Source: CAYLZO01 sp964387775
GTDB lineage: Bacteria > Chloroflexota > Anaerolineae > JAAYZQ01
Direction: 5' to 3'
DNA: 28,341 nt
Assembly (NCBI GenBank): GCA_964387775.1
Contig: CAYLZO010000038.1
Coordinates: forward strand, 1 to 28,341
In this document: in pieces, positions 15,114 through 22,424 of the stretch
Layout: every line of letters starts with the position of its first letter
How positions within the stretch are numbered: the first letter of the stretch is position 1
Translations under genes and position numbers: made by a program
The notes under the pieces: generated by a model
What the model saw: the letters and a program-made list of their open reading frames with translations, nothing else
Databases searched by the model: none
Told to the model about the DNA's origin: nothing

Positions 15114-16604
15114 CTCTATTTCGGGGGGCTGGAGCGCGATCCGGTGCGTGCCGGTGACGGACCCCTCGGCATTCGTCGCCGTGACGACCAGCGTCTTGGT
15201 CCCCGGCACAGTCCAGCTAAAGACCGCGGTGTCGCTCAGCGTGCCCGTGTCGCTCAGCGGCGGCTGGTCTGTCACCTGCCAGGTGTAGGTAAGGGGCACC
15301 GTGGCCGTGACCGGGCTGACGGTGGCCGTGAAGGTCTGTGAACTGTCAATGAGGCCCAGCGAAGGGCCGCTGATCTCCACCTCGATCCACGAGTTCAAGG
15401 CGGCCCGCATGACGTCGTGGACGTGGGTGTTTTCGTAGCTGCCGGCCAGCAAGCCTGACCAGGGTCCCTGGGCCGTCGTCGGCACGTCGGCGGCGGTGTG
15501 GCTGCCCGTCGTCCAGTTGACGTAGAATTCCGTGCCGTCGGGCATCTCGAATGGCCCATCCTCATCGGGCGCTCCACTCGACTCCAGGGCGACGCTCATG
15601 CCGCCCGTCTCGTGGTCGCCCGTGACGATGACGAGTACGTTGCCCGCCGTCGCCGCGTGGGCCTGGCCGGCGGCCACGGCCCCGTCGAACTCGAGGGTGT
15701 CCGAGATGACGAGCGTCGCGTCGTTGGCGTGGGCGGCCCAGTCGATCTGCCCTCCTTCGACCATCAGGAAAAAGCCGTCGGGGTCCTGGGAGAGGATGTC
15801 GATGGCTTTTTGCGTCATCTCGACCAGGGAGGGCGAAAAGGGCTGCGTCATCCCCTCGTCGGCAAAGAGGCCCAGCAGGTGGGTCGTCGAAACCGGGTCC
15901 ACGGCGTCAAAGGCGGCCTCGTCGCAGACGTAGGTGTAGCCGGCGGCCACTGCCTCGTCGATGAGGTTGCGCCCGTCGGTCCGCTCGCCGGGCTGTGGGT
16001 AACAACCGGTGGCCGTATCGGGCAGGAACTCGTCCTCGCCGCCGCCGAGGAGGACGTCCACCCCGGCGGCCAGCATCTGGCTGGCGATTTCGGCCATCAT
16101 GCCCCGGCTATCCACGTGGGCGGCAAAGGCCGCCGGCGTGGCGTGGGCCATCTGGGTGGTGGTGACCAGGCCCACGGCCAGGCCCCGGGCCTGAGCCCGC
16201 TCCAGGATGGTGATCAGAGGGTTGCCGGCCGGGTCCTGGCCGATCACGCCATTGTCGGTCTTGACCCCGGTGGCCAGGGCCGTGGCCGCCGCCGCCGAGT
16301 CGGTGACCGAGCTGTCGGCCGAGGCGGTGCGGGTCCAGCCGCCAAAGGGCGCGGCGTCCATGGCCAGGGCGCCCCCCTGGCCCACAGACTTCCAGCGAGC
16401 CGCCGTCCGGTGTGCATCCCCCATGCCATCGCCTACGAACAGCAGGATGGCCCGGGCGGTTGGGGGTTCGGCTGCTCGGTCCACGGGCACCTCCACAAGC
16501 AGCGAACCGGAATGTGAGGGGGCGGCCAACGCCGCTGTGACGGCCACGCTGACCAGGAGCCAGGCGACTGCACGACGAGCGAGATAGGATTGATTTTGAG
16601 ACAT
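15069..16604 (-). CDS. Secreted alkaline phosphatase (PhoA family) with C-terminal Ig/PKD-like domain
   Basis: A 511-residue exported phosphomonoesterase. The N-terminus is a signal peptide (RRAVAWLLVSVAVTAALAAP). The catalytic core has LFVGDGMGD (metal), SVTDSAAAATALATG with the nucleophile Ser after TD, VEGGQIDWAAHAND and TGDHETGG (metal ligands), and GSHTAADVP. The last 110 residues form a beta-rich PKD/Ig-like domain (TYTWQVTD, FSWTVPGTKTLVVTATN). The very end is VYLPLLLRPGP, resembling a short tail seen on exported Chloroflexota proteins. AGGGAGG lies upstream of ATG 16604. A promoter is present at 16623-16652. Confidence 0.93.
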   Translation of the reverse strand: MSQNQSYLARRAVAWLLVSVAVTAALAAPSHSGSLLVEVPVDRAAEPPTARAILLFVGDGMGDAHRTAARWKSVGQGGALAMDAAPFGGWTRTASADSSVTDSAAAATALATGVKTDNGVIGQDPAGNPLITILERAQARGLAVGLVTTTQMAHATPAAFAAHVDSRGMMAEIASQMLAAGVDVLLGGGEDEFLPDTATGCYPQPGERTDGRNLIDEAVAAGYTYVCDEAAFDAVDPVSTTHLLGLFADEGMTQPFSPSLVEMTQKAIDILSQDPDGFFLMVEGGQIDWAAHANDATLVISDTLEFDGAVAAGQAHAATAGNVLVIVTGDHETGGMSVALESSGAPDEDGPFEMPDGTEFYVNWTTGSHTAADVPTTAQGPWSGLLAGSYENTHVHDVMRAALNSWIEVEISGPSLGLIDSSQTFTATVSPVTATVPLTYTWQVTDQPPLSDTGTLSDTAVFSWTVPGTKTLVVTATNAEGSVTGTHRIALQPPEIELHSVYLPLLLRPGP

Positions 16605-16622
16605 CACACCTCCCTTGCGAGT

Positions 16623-16652
16623 ATCGTAGCACAGTCGTAGGCCGCTTGTCAA
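16623..16652 (-). promoter_or_regulatory. Promoter of the alkaline phosphatase gene
   Basis: On the minus strand TTGACA (16652-16647) and TACGAT (16628-16623) are 18 bases apart, about 20 bases before the start codon. No phosphate-box repeat was recognised. Confidence 0.65.
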
Positions 16653-16698
16653 AACGGGAAACTGCCCTTCCCGACCTGACATGCACGCCAGCGCCTGT

Positions 16699-16728
16699 TT
16701 GACCTTTGGCATAATGTTGTGTTACAAT
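16699..16728 (+). promoter_or_regulatory. Promoter of the 16766 / add / kinase operon
   Basis: TTGACC and TACAAT are separated by 18 bases, 38 bases upstream of the first ATG. It is divergent from the phosphatase promoter. Confidence 0.65.
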
Positions 16729-16765
16729 GGGGGCGAGGTGTCGGCTTTGTTGAAGGGACGGAAAA

Positions 16766-17023
16766 ATGGCCCAAACCTTCCGATATGAAGAGCACAGCGC
16801 CACGCAACTGGCGGGCCTTGACCGTGAGAAGACGCTGGCACTTGTGGCCCTCAGCCTACGCCAGGTCCACGATCCCCACCTGCCGGCCGGCACCGACGTA
16901 CTGGTGGCCCTCAAATGCCGGGTGCGGATCATCGAGCGGGTCCGCGAACTCTGGCAAGCTGCCCTTCAGCCAGCCGCTGCTCCGGGACCTACCGTTCGTC
17001 GAGCAAAGTCGATGGGGACCTAA
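16766..17023 (+). CDS. Small protein, unknown
   Basis: An 85-residue protein with no motif I recognise. It begins MAQTFRYEEHS and contains LDREKTLALVALSLRQV and an Arg-rich helix RVRIIERVRELWQAAL. It is the first gene after a good promoter and ends 12 bases before adenosine deaminase, so it is probably translated from the same message. A GAAGGGA site precedes the ATG. It was compared with RNA polymerase omega, which it does not resemble. Confidence 0.5.
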   Translation: MAQTFRYEEHSATQLAGLDREKTLALVALSLRQVHDPHLPAGTDVLVALKCRVRIIERVRELWQAALQPAAAPGPTVRRAKSMGT

Positions 17024-17035
17024 AGGCACACGCTC

Positions 17036-18067
17036 ATGAGCCTCTACGAGTTTGTCCGTGAAATGCCCAAAGTGGAGATTCACGTCCACTTGGAGGGGAG
17101 TATCCGCCCCGCAACCCTCCTGACCCTGGCCGAGCGCAACGGGGTCGACCTGCCGGCCCACGACCTGGCGGGCCTGCGCGATTTCTACCGCTTTACGAGC
17201 TTTCCCCACTTTATTCACGTCTACATAACGATTTCGCGCTGCTTGCAGACAGCGGCCGATTATTGCCTCATCGCCTACGAGTTTGGTGCCGAGATGGCCC
17301 GCCAGCACGTCCGCTACGCCGAGGTGACCTTTTCGCCCCACACCAACGTCCAAAACAGCGGCCTGGCCTTCGGCCAGATCCTGGCTGCCTTGAACGAGGG
17401 GCGCCGGCAGGCCGGGGCAGAGTTTGGCGTCGAGTTTCGCTGGGTGCTCGACATCGTGCGCGACGACGTGGAAAGCCGCCACCAGGTGGCCGAGTGGGCG
17501 GTGCAGGGTGCAGATCGGGGCGTGGTCGGCTTTGGGCTGGGCGGCACCGAGAACGACTATCCGCCCCAAGACTATGCCGATGCCTTTGCCCGGGCGCGGG
17601 CGGCGGGCCTGCACAGCGTGCCCCACGCCGGCGAAGTTGCCGGCCCGGAGAGTATCTGGGGCGCGATCTGGGCCCTGAACGCCGACCGCATCGGCCACGG
17701 CGTGCGTTGCATCGAAGACCCGGCCCTGGTCGATTACTTGCGCGAGCACCAGATTCCGCTGGAACTGTGCCCCACCAGCAACCTCTGCCTGGGGGTCTAT
17801 TCCTCCTACGCCGAGCACCCCATCCGCCGCCTGTGGGAGCAAGGGGTGTACGTCACCGTCAACTCTGACGATCCGCCGATGTTCAACACCGACCTCGTAC
17901 AGGAATACCGGCACCTGGCCGACGAGCTCGGCTTCACGGCGGCCGAGCTGGAGCAATTGAGCCTGAACGCTCTAGGGGCGAGTTTCCTGCCGGAGGGACA
18001 AAAGGCCGCGTTGGAATCCGAGTTTCGGACCGATTTTGCTCGACTTCGAGATAAGCACCTGGCATGA
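17036..18067 (+). CDS. add: Adenosine deaminase
   Basis: A 343-residue zinc hydrolase that deaminates adenosine (or a related purine) to inosine in purine salvage. Seen are the metal-binding HVHLEGS (His16, His18), VVGFGLGG, the catalytic HAGE, DRIGHGVR, LCPTSN and VNSDDPPMF. The motifs fit the adenosine/adenine deaminase family; SDDP is also found in adenine- or aminofutalosine-type members, so the exact substrate is not settled by sequence. Follows the small unknown gene by 12 bases and overlaps the open frame of the kinase gene. Confidence 0.88.
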   Translation: MSLYEFVREMPKVEIHVHLEGSIRPATLLTLAERNGVDLPAHDLAGLRDFYRFTSFPHFIHVYITISRCLQTAADYCLIAYEFGAEMARQHVRYAEVTFSPHTNVQNSGLAFGQILAALNEGRRQAGAEFGVEFRWVLDIVRDDVESRHQVAEWAVQGADRGVVGFGLGGTENDYPPQDYADAFARARAAGLHSVPHAGEVAGPESIWGAIWALNADRIGHGVRCIEDPALVDYLREHQIPLELCPTSNLCLGVYSSYAEHPIRRLWEQGVYVTVNSDDPPMFNTDLVQEYRHLADELGFTAAELEQLSLNALGASFLPEGQKAALESEFRTDFARLRDKHLA

Positions 18068-19859
18068 AAGGGGAGACACGCTGAGCGCGCGGGCCGAAAG
18101 CGATTCAAAATATCCTTGGGAACTCATTCTCCTCCGGGCTGTCATGGCCGTGATTGACAGCTCGTTGGAGCCGCTACGCCTGCTGACGCTCGCCTTGAAC
18201 ACTGTGCTGGAGACGCTGGGGCCGGGACTTTCCGGCCTGGTGCTTCTGGTTGAGCCGGAGGCTCAGAAGCTCAACGTCGTGGTCAAACAGGGGATCGCGG
18301 GGGAGCGCGTTCCGTGCCTGGCGACCGGAGAGGAACCGTGTGGCCGGGTCGCACGGACCGGTGAACCGCTGTTTGAATCCAGGTGTACCCGGCACGATTG
18401 TCACGATGGGTTTCTCAAAGAGCGGCGGCACGGGCACCTGATCTTCCCGCTCAAGGCCCGGCAAAAGGAGGTCGGTGTCTTTTGCATTTTCTGCCCCCCT
18501 GACTTTCCAGAGGGGGCTTTGGACCTGAGCCTCTGGGAGGACGTTGGCGCCCAGATCGGAATCGCCGTCGAGAACGCCAATCTTTATGCCCAGGTCCAGC
18601 AGGAGCGGGACCTCTTGGAGACGCTCTACAACGCCAGCGAGCAACTGGCCACGAGCTTGGATCTGGACTGGGTCCTGTCCCAGGTTTTGCGCATGGCCAT
18701 CTCGGTGATTGACGCCGGCGATGGCAGCATCTTTTTGCTGCCGACTACGGGCGTTTCAGAGACGCGGATCTTGCGACGCGACCTCTCGACTTCCGAGGCC
18801 GACCTGGCCATCGACAAGGTGCTGTCCCGGGGCATGGCCGGCTGGGTCGTGCGCCACAAGATCGGGGCCGTCATCGAGGACACGGCTCGGGATCAGCGTT
18901 GGGTGTCCTTCTCGGACGATCCCGATCCGCCCGGTTCGATCCTGGCGGTGCCCCTCATTGCCAAGGACCAGGTCCTGGGGGTGCTGACCCTCGATCATCC
19001 CGAGAAGGGCCATTTCAGCTCCAGACACCTCGTCCTCATGTCGGCGATTGCCCACCAGGCTTCGACGGCCATCGAGCGGGCCAGGCTCCACAAGCAGGTG
19101 GCGCACATGGCCGAGGTGCTGGAGCAGCGGGTCGAAGAGCGTACGCGCGAGTTGCGCGAGACCCAGGATCAACTGGTCCACGCCGAAAAGCTGGCCGCCC
19201 TGGGCGAATTGGCGGCCGGCATCGCCCACGAGATCGGCAATCCGCTGCAGATCATCCAAACCTACATCGAATACATGACCTCCCAGGCCGTCTCTGACGA
19301 TCCCATCCTCGAATTCGCCGAGCCGATGCGCGATGCCCTGGAGGCCATCGGCCGGCTGGTGGGTCAGCTTCGCGATTTCTCCCGGCCGGCCATTGGCCAG
19401 CGAAAGGTCGTCAACGTCAACGACATGGTGGCCAGCGTGCTTCGCCTGGCGGGCAAGGAGTTGGCCCACAGCAAGATCCAGGTCAAGGAGACGCTGGCCT
19501 CTCGAGCGCCGTTGGTATTGGGTGACAACCGGCAGTTGGAGCAGGTGTTTCTGAATTTCATCCTGAACGCGCGAGATGCCATGCCGGGCGGGGGGCGCCT
19601 CACCATCGAGACGGCGGTGAATGGGGGCGACGTCCTGGTCCGCTTTGCGGATACGGGCGTCGGCATCTCAGAAGAGGATTTGCCGCGCATCTTGGAGCCT
19701 TACTTTACGACCAAAGCGGACCGGGGAACGGGTCTCGGCTTGGCCATTTGCCAGCGGATCGTCACCCAGCACCGGGGCACCATTGACATTGCCAGCGAAT
19801 TGGGTCATGGTGCCACCTTTACCGTTCGCCTGCCTTCGGTTCCTCCCGAGTCTGCCTAA
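18036..19859 (+). CDS. GAF-GAF sensor histidine kinase
   Basis: A cytoplasmic two-component sensor, up to 607 residues, with no transmembrane segment. The first GAF-like domain (about 45-175) contains several Cys (RCTRHDCHDGF). A second GAF lies at about 195-350 (DAGDGSIFLL to VLGVLTLDHPE). A coiled coil leads to the HisKA box AGIAHEIGNPL with the phosphoacceptor His398. The ATPase domain has NFILNARDAMPGG (N box), FADTGVGI (G1) and GTGLGLAICQRIV (G2). No response regulator adjoins it. The start is unclear: TTG 18036 overlaps add and lacks a ribosome site, ATG 18144 also lacks one, while a CTG at 18081 has AGGGGAG 5 bases upstream. Confidence 0.88.
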   Translation: MLDFEISTWHERGDTLSARAESDSKYPWELILLRAVMAVIDSSLEPLRLLTLALNTVLETLGPGLSGLVLLVEPEAQKLNVVVKQGIAGERVPCLATGEEPCGRVARTGEPLFESRCTRHDCHDGFLKERRHGHLIFPLKARQKEVGVFCIFCPPDFPEGALDLSLWEDVGAQIGIAVENANLYAQVQQERDLLETLYNASEQLATSLDLDWVLSQVLRMAISVIDAGDGSIFLLPTTGVSETRILRRDLSTSEADLAIDKVLSRGMAGWVVRHKIGAVIEDTARDQRWVSFSDDPDPPGSILAVPLIAKDQVLGVLTLDHPEKGHFSSRHLVLMSAIAHQASTAIERARLHKQVAHMAEVLEQRVEERTRELRETQDQLVHAEKLAALGELAAGIAHEIGNPLQIIQTYIEYMTSQAVSDDPILEFAEPMRDALEAIGRLVGQLRDFSRPAIGQRKVVNVNDMVASVLRLAGKELAHSKIQVKETLASRAPLVLGDNRQLEQVFLNFILNARDAMPGGGRLTIETAVNGGDVLVRFADTGVGISEEDLPRILEPYFTTKADRGTGLGLAICQRIVTQHRGTIDIASELGHGATFTVRLPSVPPESA

Positions 19860-19891
19860 GGTCTGAGGGTCTGCCCGAAGGACGACCTAGT

Positions 19892-19920
19892 TTGACAAGC
19901 GGGGCAAGTTAGGTTAAAAT
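19892..19920 (+). promoter_or_regulatory. Promoter of the tRNA operon
   Basis: TTGACA and TAAAAT are 17 bases apart, 13 bases before the first tRNA, a near-consensus strong promoter. Confidence 0.85.
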
Positions 19921-19933
19921 GGCGCCTGCAGAT

Positions 19934-20006
19934 GCCGCGGTAGCTCAGTTGGTAGAGCACTTGACTGAAAATCAAGGGGTCCCCAGTTCAATCCTGGGCT
20001 GCGGCA
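19934..20006 (+). tRNA. tRNA-Phe (GAA)
   Basis: A full cloverleaf of 73 bases: acceptor GCCGCGG with CTGCGGC (one G-U), anticodon stem CTTGA/TCAAG around CTGAAAA (anticodon GAA), T arm CCCAG-TTCAATC-CTGGG, discriminator A. CCA is not encoded. Confidence 0.97.
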
Positions 20007-20031
20007 CTGGAATGACATAGTCGTCGAGTTT

Positions 20032-20103
20032 GCGGGCGTGGCTCAGTGGTAGAGCATCTCCTTGCCAAGGAGAAAGTCGTGGGTTCGAATCCCATCGCCC
20101 GCT
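20032..20103 (+). tRNA. tRNA-Gly (GCC)
   Basis: 72 bases: acceptor GCGGGCG with CGCCCGC, anticodon stem TCTCC/GGAGA around TTGCCAA (anticodon GCC), T arm GTGGG-TTCGAAT-CCCAT, discriminator T. CCA is not encoded. Confidence 0.97.
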
Positions 20104-20131
20104 CTCTTTATCAAACTTAGGGGACGATCAC

Positions 20132-20202
20132 GGCGACGTAGCCAAGTGGAAAGGCAGCGGTCTGCAAAACCGCCATCACGGGTTCGAATCCCGTCGTCGC
20201 CT
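20132..20202 (+). tRNA. tRNA-Cys (GCA)
   Basis: 71 bases: acceptor GGCGACG with CGTCGCC, anticodon loop CTGCAAA (anticodon GCA), discriminator T as is usual for Cys tRNA. CCA is not encoded. Confidence 0.97.
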
Positions 20203-20266
20203 CTGAAGCAAATGGGCTGGTAGCGAGGCCAAGCGCCTGGAGCTATCAGCCATTTGTTATCATTGC

Positions 20267-20350
20267 AGGGCGGTGGCGAAATGGCAGACGCTGCGGACTT
20301 AAAATCCGCTGGGGGATGACCCCGTGTGGGTTCGAATCCCACCCGCCCTA
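20267..20350 (+). tRNA. tRNA-Leu (TAA)
   Basis: 84 bases with the long variable arm of class II tRNAs: acceptor AGGGCGG with CCGCCCT, anticodon stem GCGGA/TCCGC around CTTAAAA (anticodon TAA), variable arm stem GGGG/CCCC, T arm GTGGG-TTCGAAT-CCCAC, discriminator A. Confidence 0.96.
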
Positions 20351-20358
20351 TGGCGTCC

Positions 20359-20387
20359 AGCCCTCCCACAGCGGGGGGCTTTTTTTT
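20359..20387 (+). terminator. Intrinsic terminator of the tRNA operon
   Basis: The stem AGCCCTCC/GGGGGGCT is followed by eight T residues, directly after tRNA-Leu. Confidence 0.9.
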
Positions 20388-20425
20388 ATGCTCCACTTTC
20401 TATTCCCGCAAGTTATCTCCGGGAG

Positions 20426-20454
20426 TTGACTCTGCCCCCGAAATCAAGTATCAT
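20426..20454 (+). promoter_or_regulatory. Promoter of the selenium operon
   Basis: TTGACT and TATCAT spaced by 17 bases, 34 bases before the yedF start. Confidence 0.65.
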
Positions 20455-20488
20455 AGGCGCAAATCGGAGTGTGAATCGAGGTAAAACG

Positions 20489-21082
20489 ATGGCAACCGTT
20501 GATGCCCGTGGGCTGGCCTGTCCCCAGCCCGTGATCGAAACCCGAAAAGCGATGGAAGGGGCGAATCAGGTGGTGACCCTGGTGGACAGCGAAACTTCCA
20601 TGTCCAACGTCTCGCGCATGGCCCAGAAGGCCGGCTGGCAGGTCAGCGTGGCCGCAGAAGGCGAGGCATTCCGGGTGGAAATGACCAAAGGCGACGCGCC
20701 GCCCCAACCCGAGTCCCTGCCGGTGGGGAAAGTCGAGGCCGTTGCTGGTCCCCTCGTCTTGGTCGTTTCGTCCGACGAAATGGGCCAGGGGCCAGCCGAA
20801 CTGGGCAACGTCCTCATCCGCGGCTTTTTCCACACCCTGGGCGAGGTCCAGCCGCGACCCCAGACCCTCATCTTTTTCAACGCCGGGGTAAAGTTGGCCT
20901 GCGAGGGCTCCCCGGTGCTCGACGATCTCTGTGCCCTGGTGGCCGACGGCATCGAGTTATTGGCTTGCGGCACCTGTCTGGACTACTTTGAGTTGACGGA
21001 CCAGTTGGCCGTGGGCCAGGTGTCCAACATGTACACCATCGCCGAGACGATGCTGAGCGCGGGCAAGGTTGTGAACTTGTAG
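20489..21082 (+). CDS. yedF: YedF, selenium-metabolism sulfurtransferase-like protein
   Basis: A 197-residue two-domain protein. The N-terminal TusA-like domain (residues 1-70) has the DARGLACPQPVIETRKAM signature with the reactive Cys in CPQP. The C-terminal DsrE-like domain (about 85-197) has VVSSDEMGQG, a FFNAGVKLAC segment and LLACGTCLDYF. This architecture is the selenium-linked YedF family, which co-occurs with selD; the chemistry (handling of reactive selenium) is inferred. ATG 20489 follows a GAGG stretch. It is the first gene of a three-gene operon, one base before the next start. Confidence 0.93.
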   Translation: MATVDARGLACPQPVIETRKAMEGANQVVTLVDSETSMSNVSRMAQKAGWQVSVAAEGEAFRVEMTKGDAPPQPESLPVGKVEAVAGPLVLVVSSDEMGQGPAELGNVLIRGFFHTLGEVQPRPQTLIFFNAGVKLACEGSPVLDDLCALVADGIELLACGTCLDYFELTDQLAVGQVSNMYTIAETMLSAGKVVNL

Positions 21083-21083
21083 C

Positions 21084-21305
21084 ATGACCGAATACAGCGT
21101 CGTCCTCTTTTATTCCACCAGTCACGCCCTGCGTGGTGAAAAGGTGTTGAGGCGGACCGGCGTCGAGATCAAAATGATCCCCACGCCGCGCCAGCTCAGC
21201 TCCGACTGTGGCATGGCCCTGCGCTTTGGCCGCGCCGACGAGGGGCGGGTGGCATCGGTACTGCGAGAGAACCGGGTGCCCATCAACGGCATCCACGAAA
21301 TCTAG
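21084..21305 (+). CDS. DUF3343 protein, putative selenium/sulfur carrier
   Basis: A 73-residue DUF3343 protein: YSVVLFYSTSHALRGEKVL at the N-terminus and PTPRQLSSDCGMALRF with a conserved Cys. Proteins of this family are thought to carry Se or S and often lie beside yedF and selD, as here. It starts one base after the yedF stop. Confidence 0.88.
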   Translation: MTEYSVVLFYSTSHALRGEKVLRRTGVEIKMIPTPRQLSSDCGMALRFGRADEGRVASVLRENRVPINGIHEI

Positions 21306-21332
21306 CTCCCCTGTCCCGTAGGGATGGGGGAA
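21305..21332 (+). other. Hairpin between the DUF3343 gene and selD
   Basis: TCCCC and TCCC upstream of a GTA loop pair with GGGA and GGGGA downstream. No T-run follows, so it is more likely an mRNA-stabilising or partial attenuating stem than a terminator. Confidence 0.4.
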
Positions 21333-21349
21333 GGTACGAGCAGGAGACG

Positions 21350-22405
21350 ATGACTCAGATCGACTGGAACAACGTGCGGCTGACGTCCTTGACCACGGCC
21401 GCCGGTTGAGCGGCCAAGCGGTCGCCCGACGACCTGGCGCAGGTCCTGCGCCCCCTAATTGAAACGTTCGACGAAAGCACCATGCCCAACCTGTTGGTGG
21501 GCTTGGGCTCACTCGACGACGCCGCCGTCTATCGCCTCAGCGACGAACAGGCCCTCGTCTTTACCACCGACTTTTTTACACCGGTGGTGGACGACCCCTA
21601 CACCTACGGCGCGGTGGCGGCGGCCAACGCCATGAGCGACGTGTACGCCATGGGCGGCCAGGTGCTTCTGGCCCTGAGCATCGCCGCCTTTCCGCCCAAA
21701 CTGCCGGCGGCCGTCATCGGCGAGATCCTGCGCGGCGCGGCGGAAAAAGTGGCCGAGGCCGGCGGTATCATCGCCGGGGGGCACACCATCGACGACGACG
21801 AGCCCAAATTCGGCCTGGCCGTGGCGGGCACGGTCCATCCCAGCCGGGTGGGCAAAAAAGGCGGCGCCCAACTCGGCGATGTGCTGCTCCTGACCAAGCC
21901 CCTGGGCGTGGGCATCATCACCACGGCGGCCAAGGGCGACCAGGCCCAGGCCGCCCACGTAGAGGCGGCCATCGACACGATGCTGGCGCTCAACCGCCGG
22001 GCCGCCGAGTTGGCCCAAGAGGTCGAGTTCCACGCCATGACCGACGTCACCGGCTTTGCCCTGCTGGGCCACGCCTACGAGATGGCCAATCCCAGCCGCG
22101 TGCGCTTTCGCTTCTTCCTGGACCAACTACCCTTCCTGCCCGGGGCCCAGGACTATGCCGACCTGTGGCTCTTTCCTGGCGGGACGTGCAACAACGAGCG
22201 GACCTTTGAGGATTACGTCACCTTTCACGGCGTATCAGACGAGATGCAGCAGTTGCTCTACACCCCCGAGACCAGTGGCGGCCTGCTCATCGCCCTGCCC
22301 CCGGCCGAGGCTGACCACCTGGAAGCCCTCTACCGGCTGGCGGGCCAGCCGGTCTGGCGCGTGGGCGACGTGGTGGCGGGTGCGGGGATCGAGGTAGTAG
22401 GGTAA
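21350..22405 (+). CDS. selD: Selenophosphate synthetase, selenoprotein (in-frame TGA = Sec20)
   Basis: Makes selenophosphate from selenide and ATP, the selenium donor for selenocysteine and selenouridine. The frame from ATG 21350 (site CAGGAGA just upstream) runs to 22405 with one in-frame TGA at 21407-21409. It gives TTAAG-U-AAKRSP, aligning with the SelD active site in which Cys or Sec precedes the catalytic Lys. Downstream blocks include LLVGLGSLDDAAVYRL, TTDFFTPVVDDPYTYG, ANAMSDVYAMGG, GGHTIDDDEPKFGLAV, TDVTGFALLGH and TPETSGGLLIA. A gene caller that stops at TGA would start at 21482 and lose the active site. Length with Sec is 351 residues, normal for SelD. The organism must then have selA, selB and tRNA-Sec elsewhere. 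Confidence 0.95.
21436..21452 (+). promoter_or_regulatory. Candidate bacterial SECIS hairpin in selD
   Basis: GGCGCAG pairs with CTGCGCC around a GTC loop (7 pairs). The loop begins with G, 33 bases after the TGA, within the spacing and loop rules known for bacterial SECIS elements. Confidence 0.7.
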
Positions 22406-22424
22406 GGGTTGGCCGAGGCGGCCG

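Noticed and set aside
16766..17023. RNA polymerase omega subunit (rpoZ)
   Set aside because: Size and an Arg-rich helix suggested it, but the conserved omega motifs are absent.
21482..22405. SelD starting at the ATG after the TGA
   Set aside because: It would lack the active-site Cys/Sec and Lys; read-through of TGA from 21350 restores a full-length enzyme.
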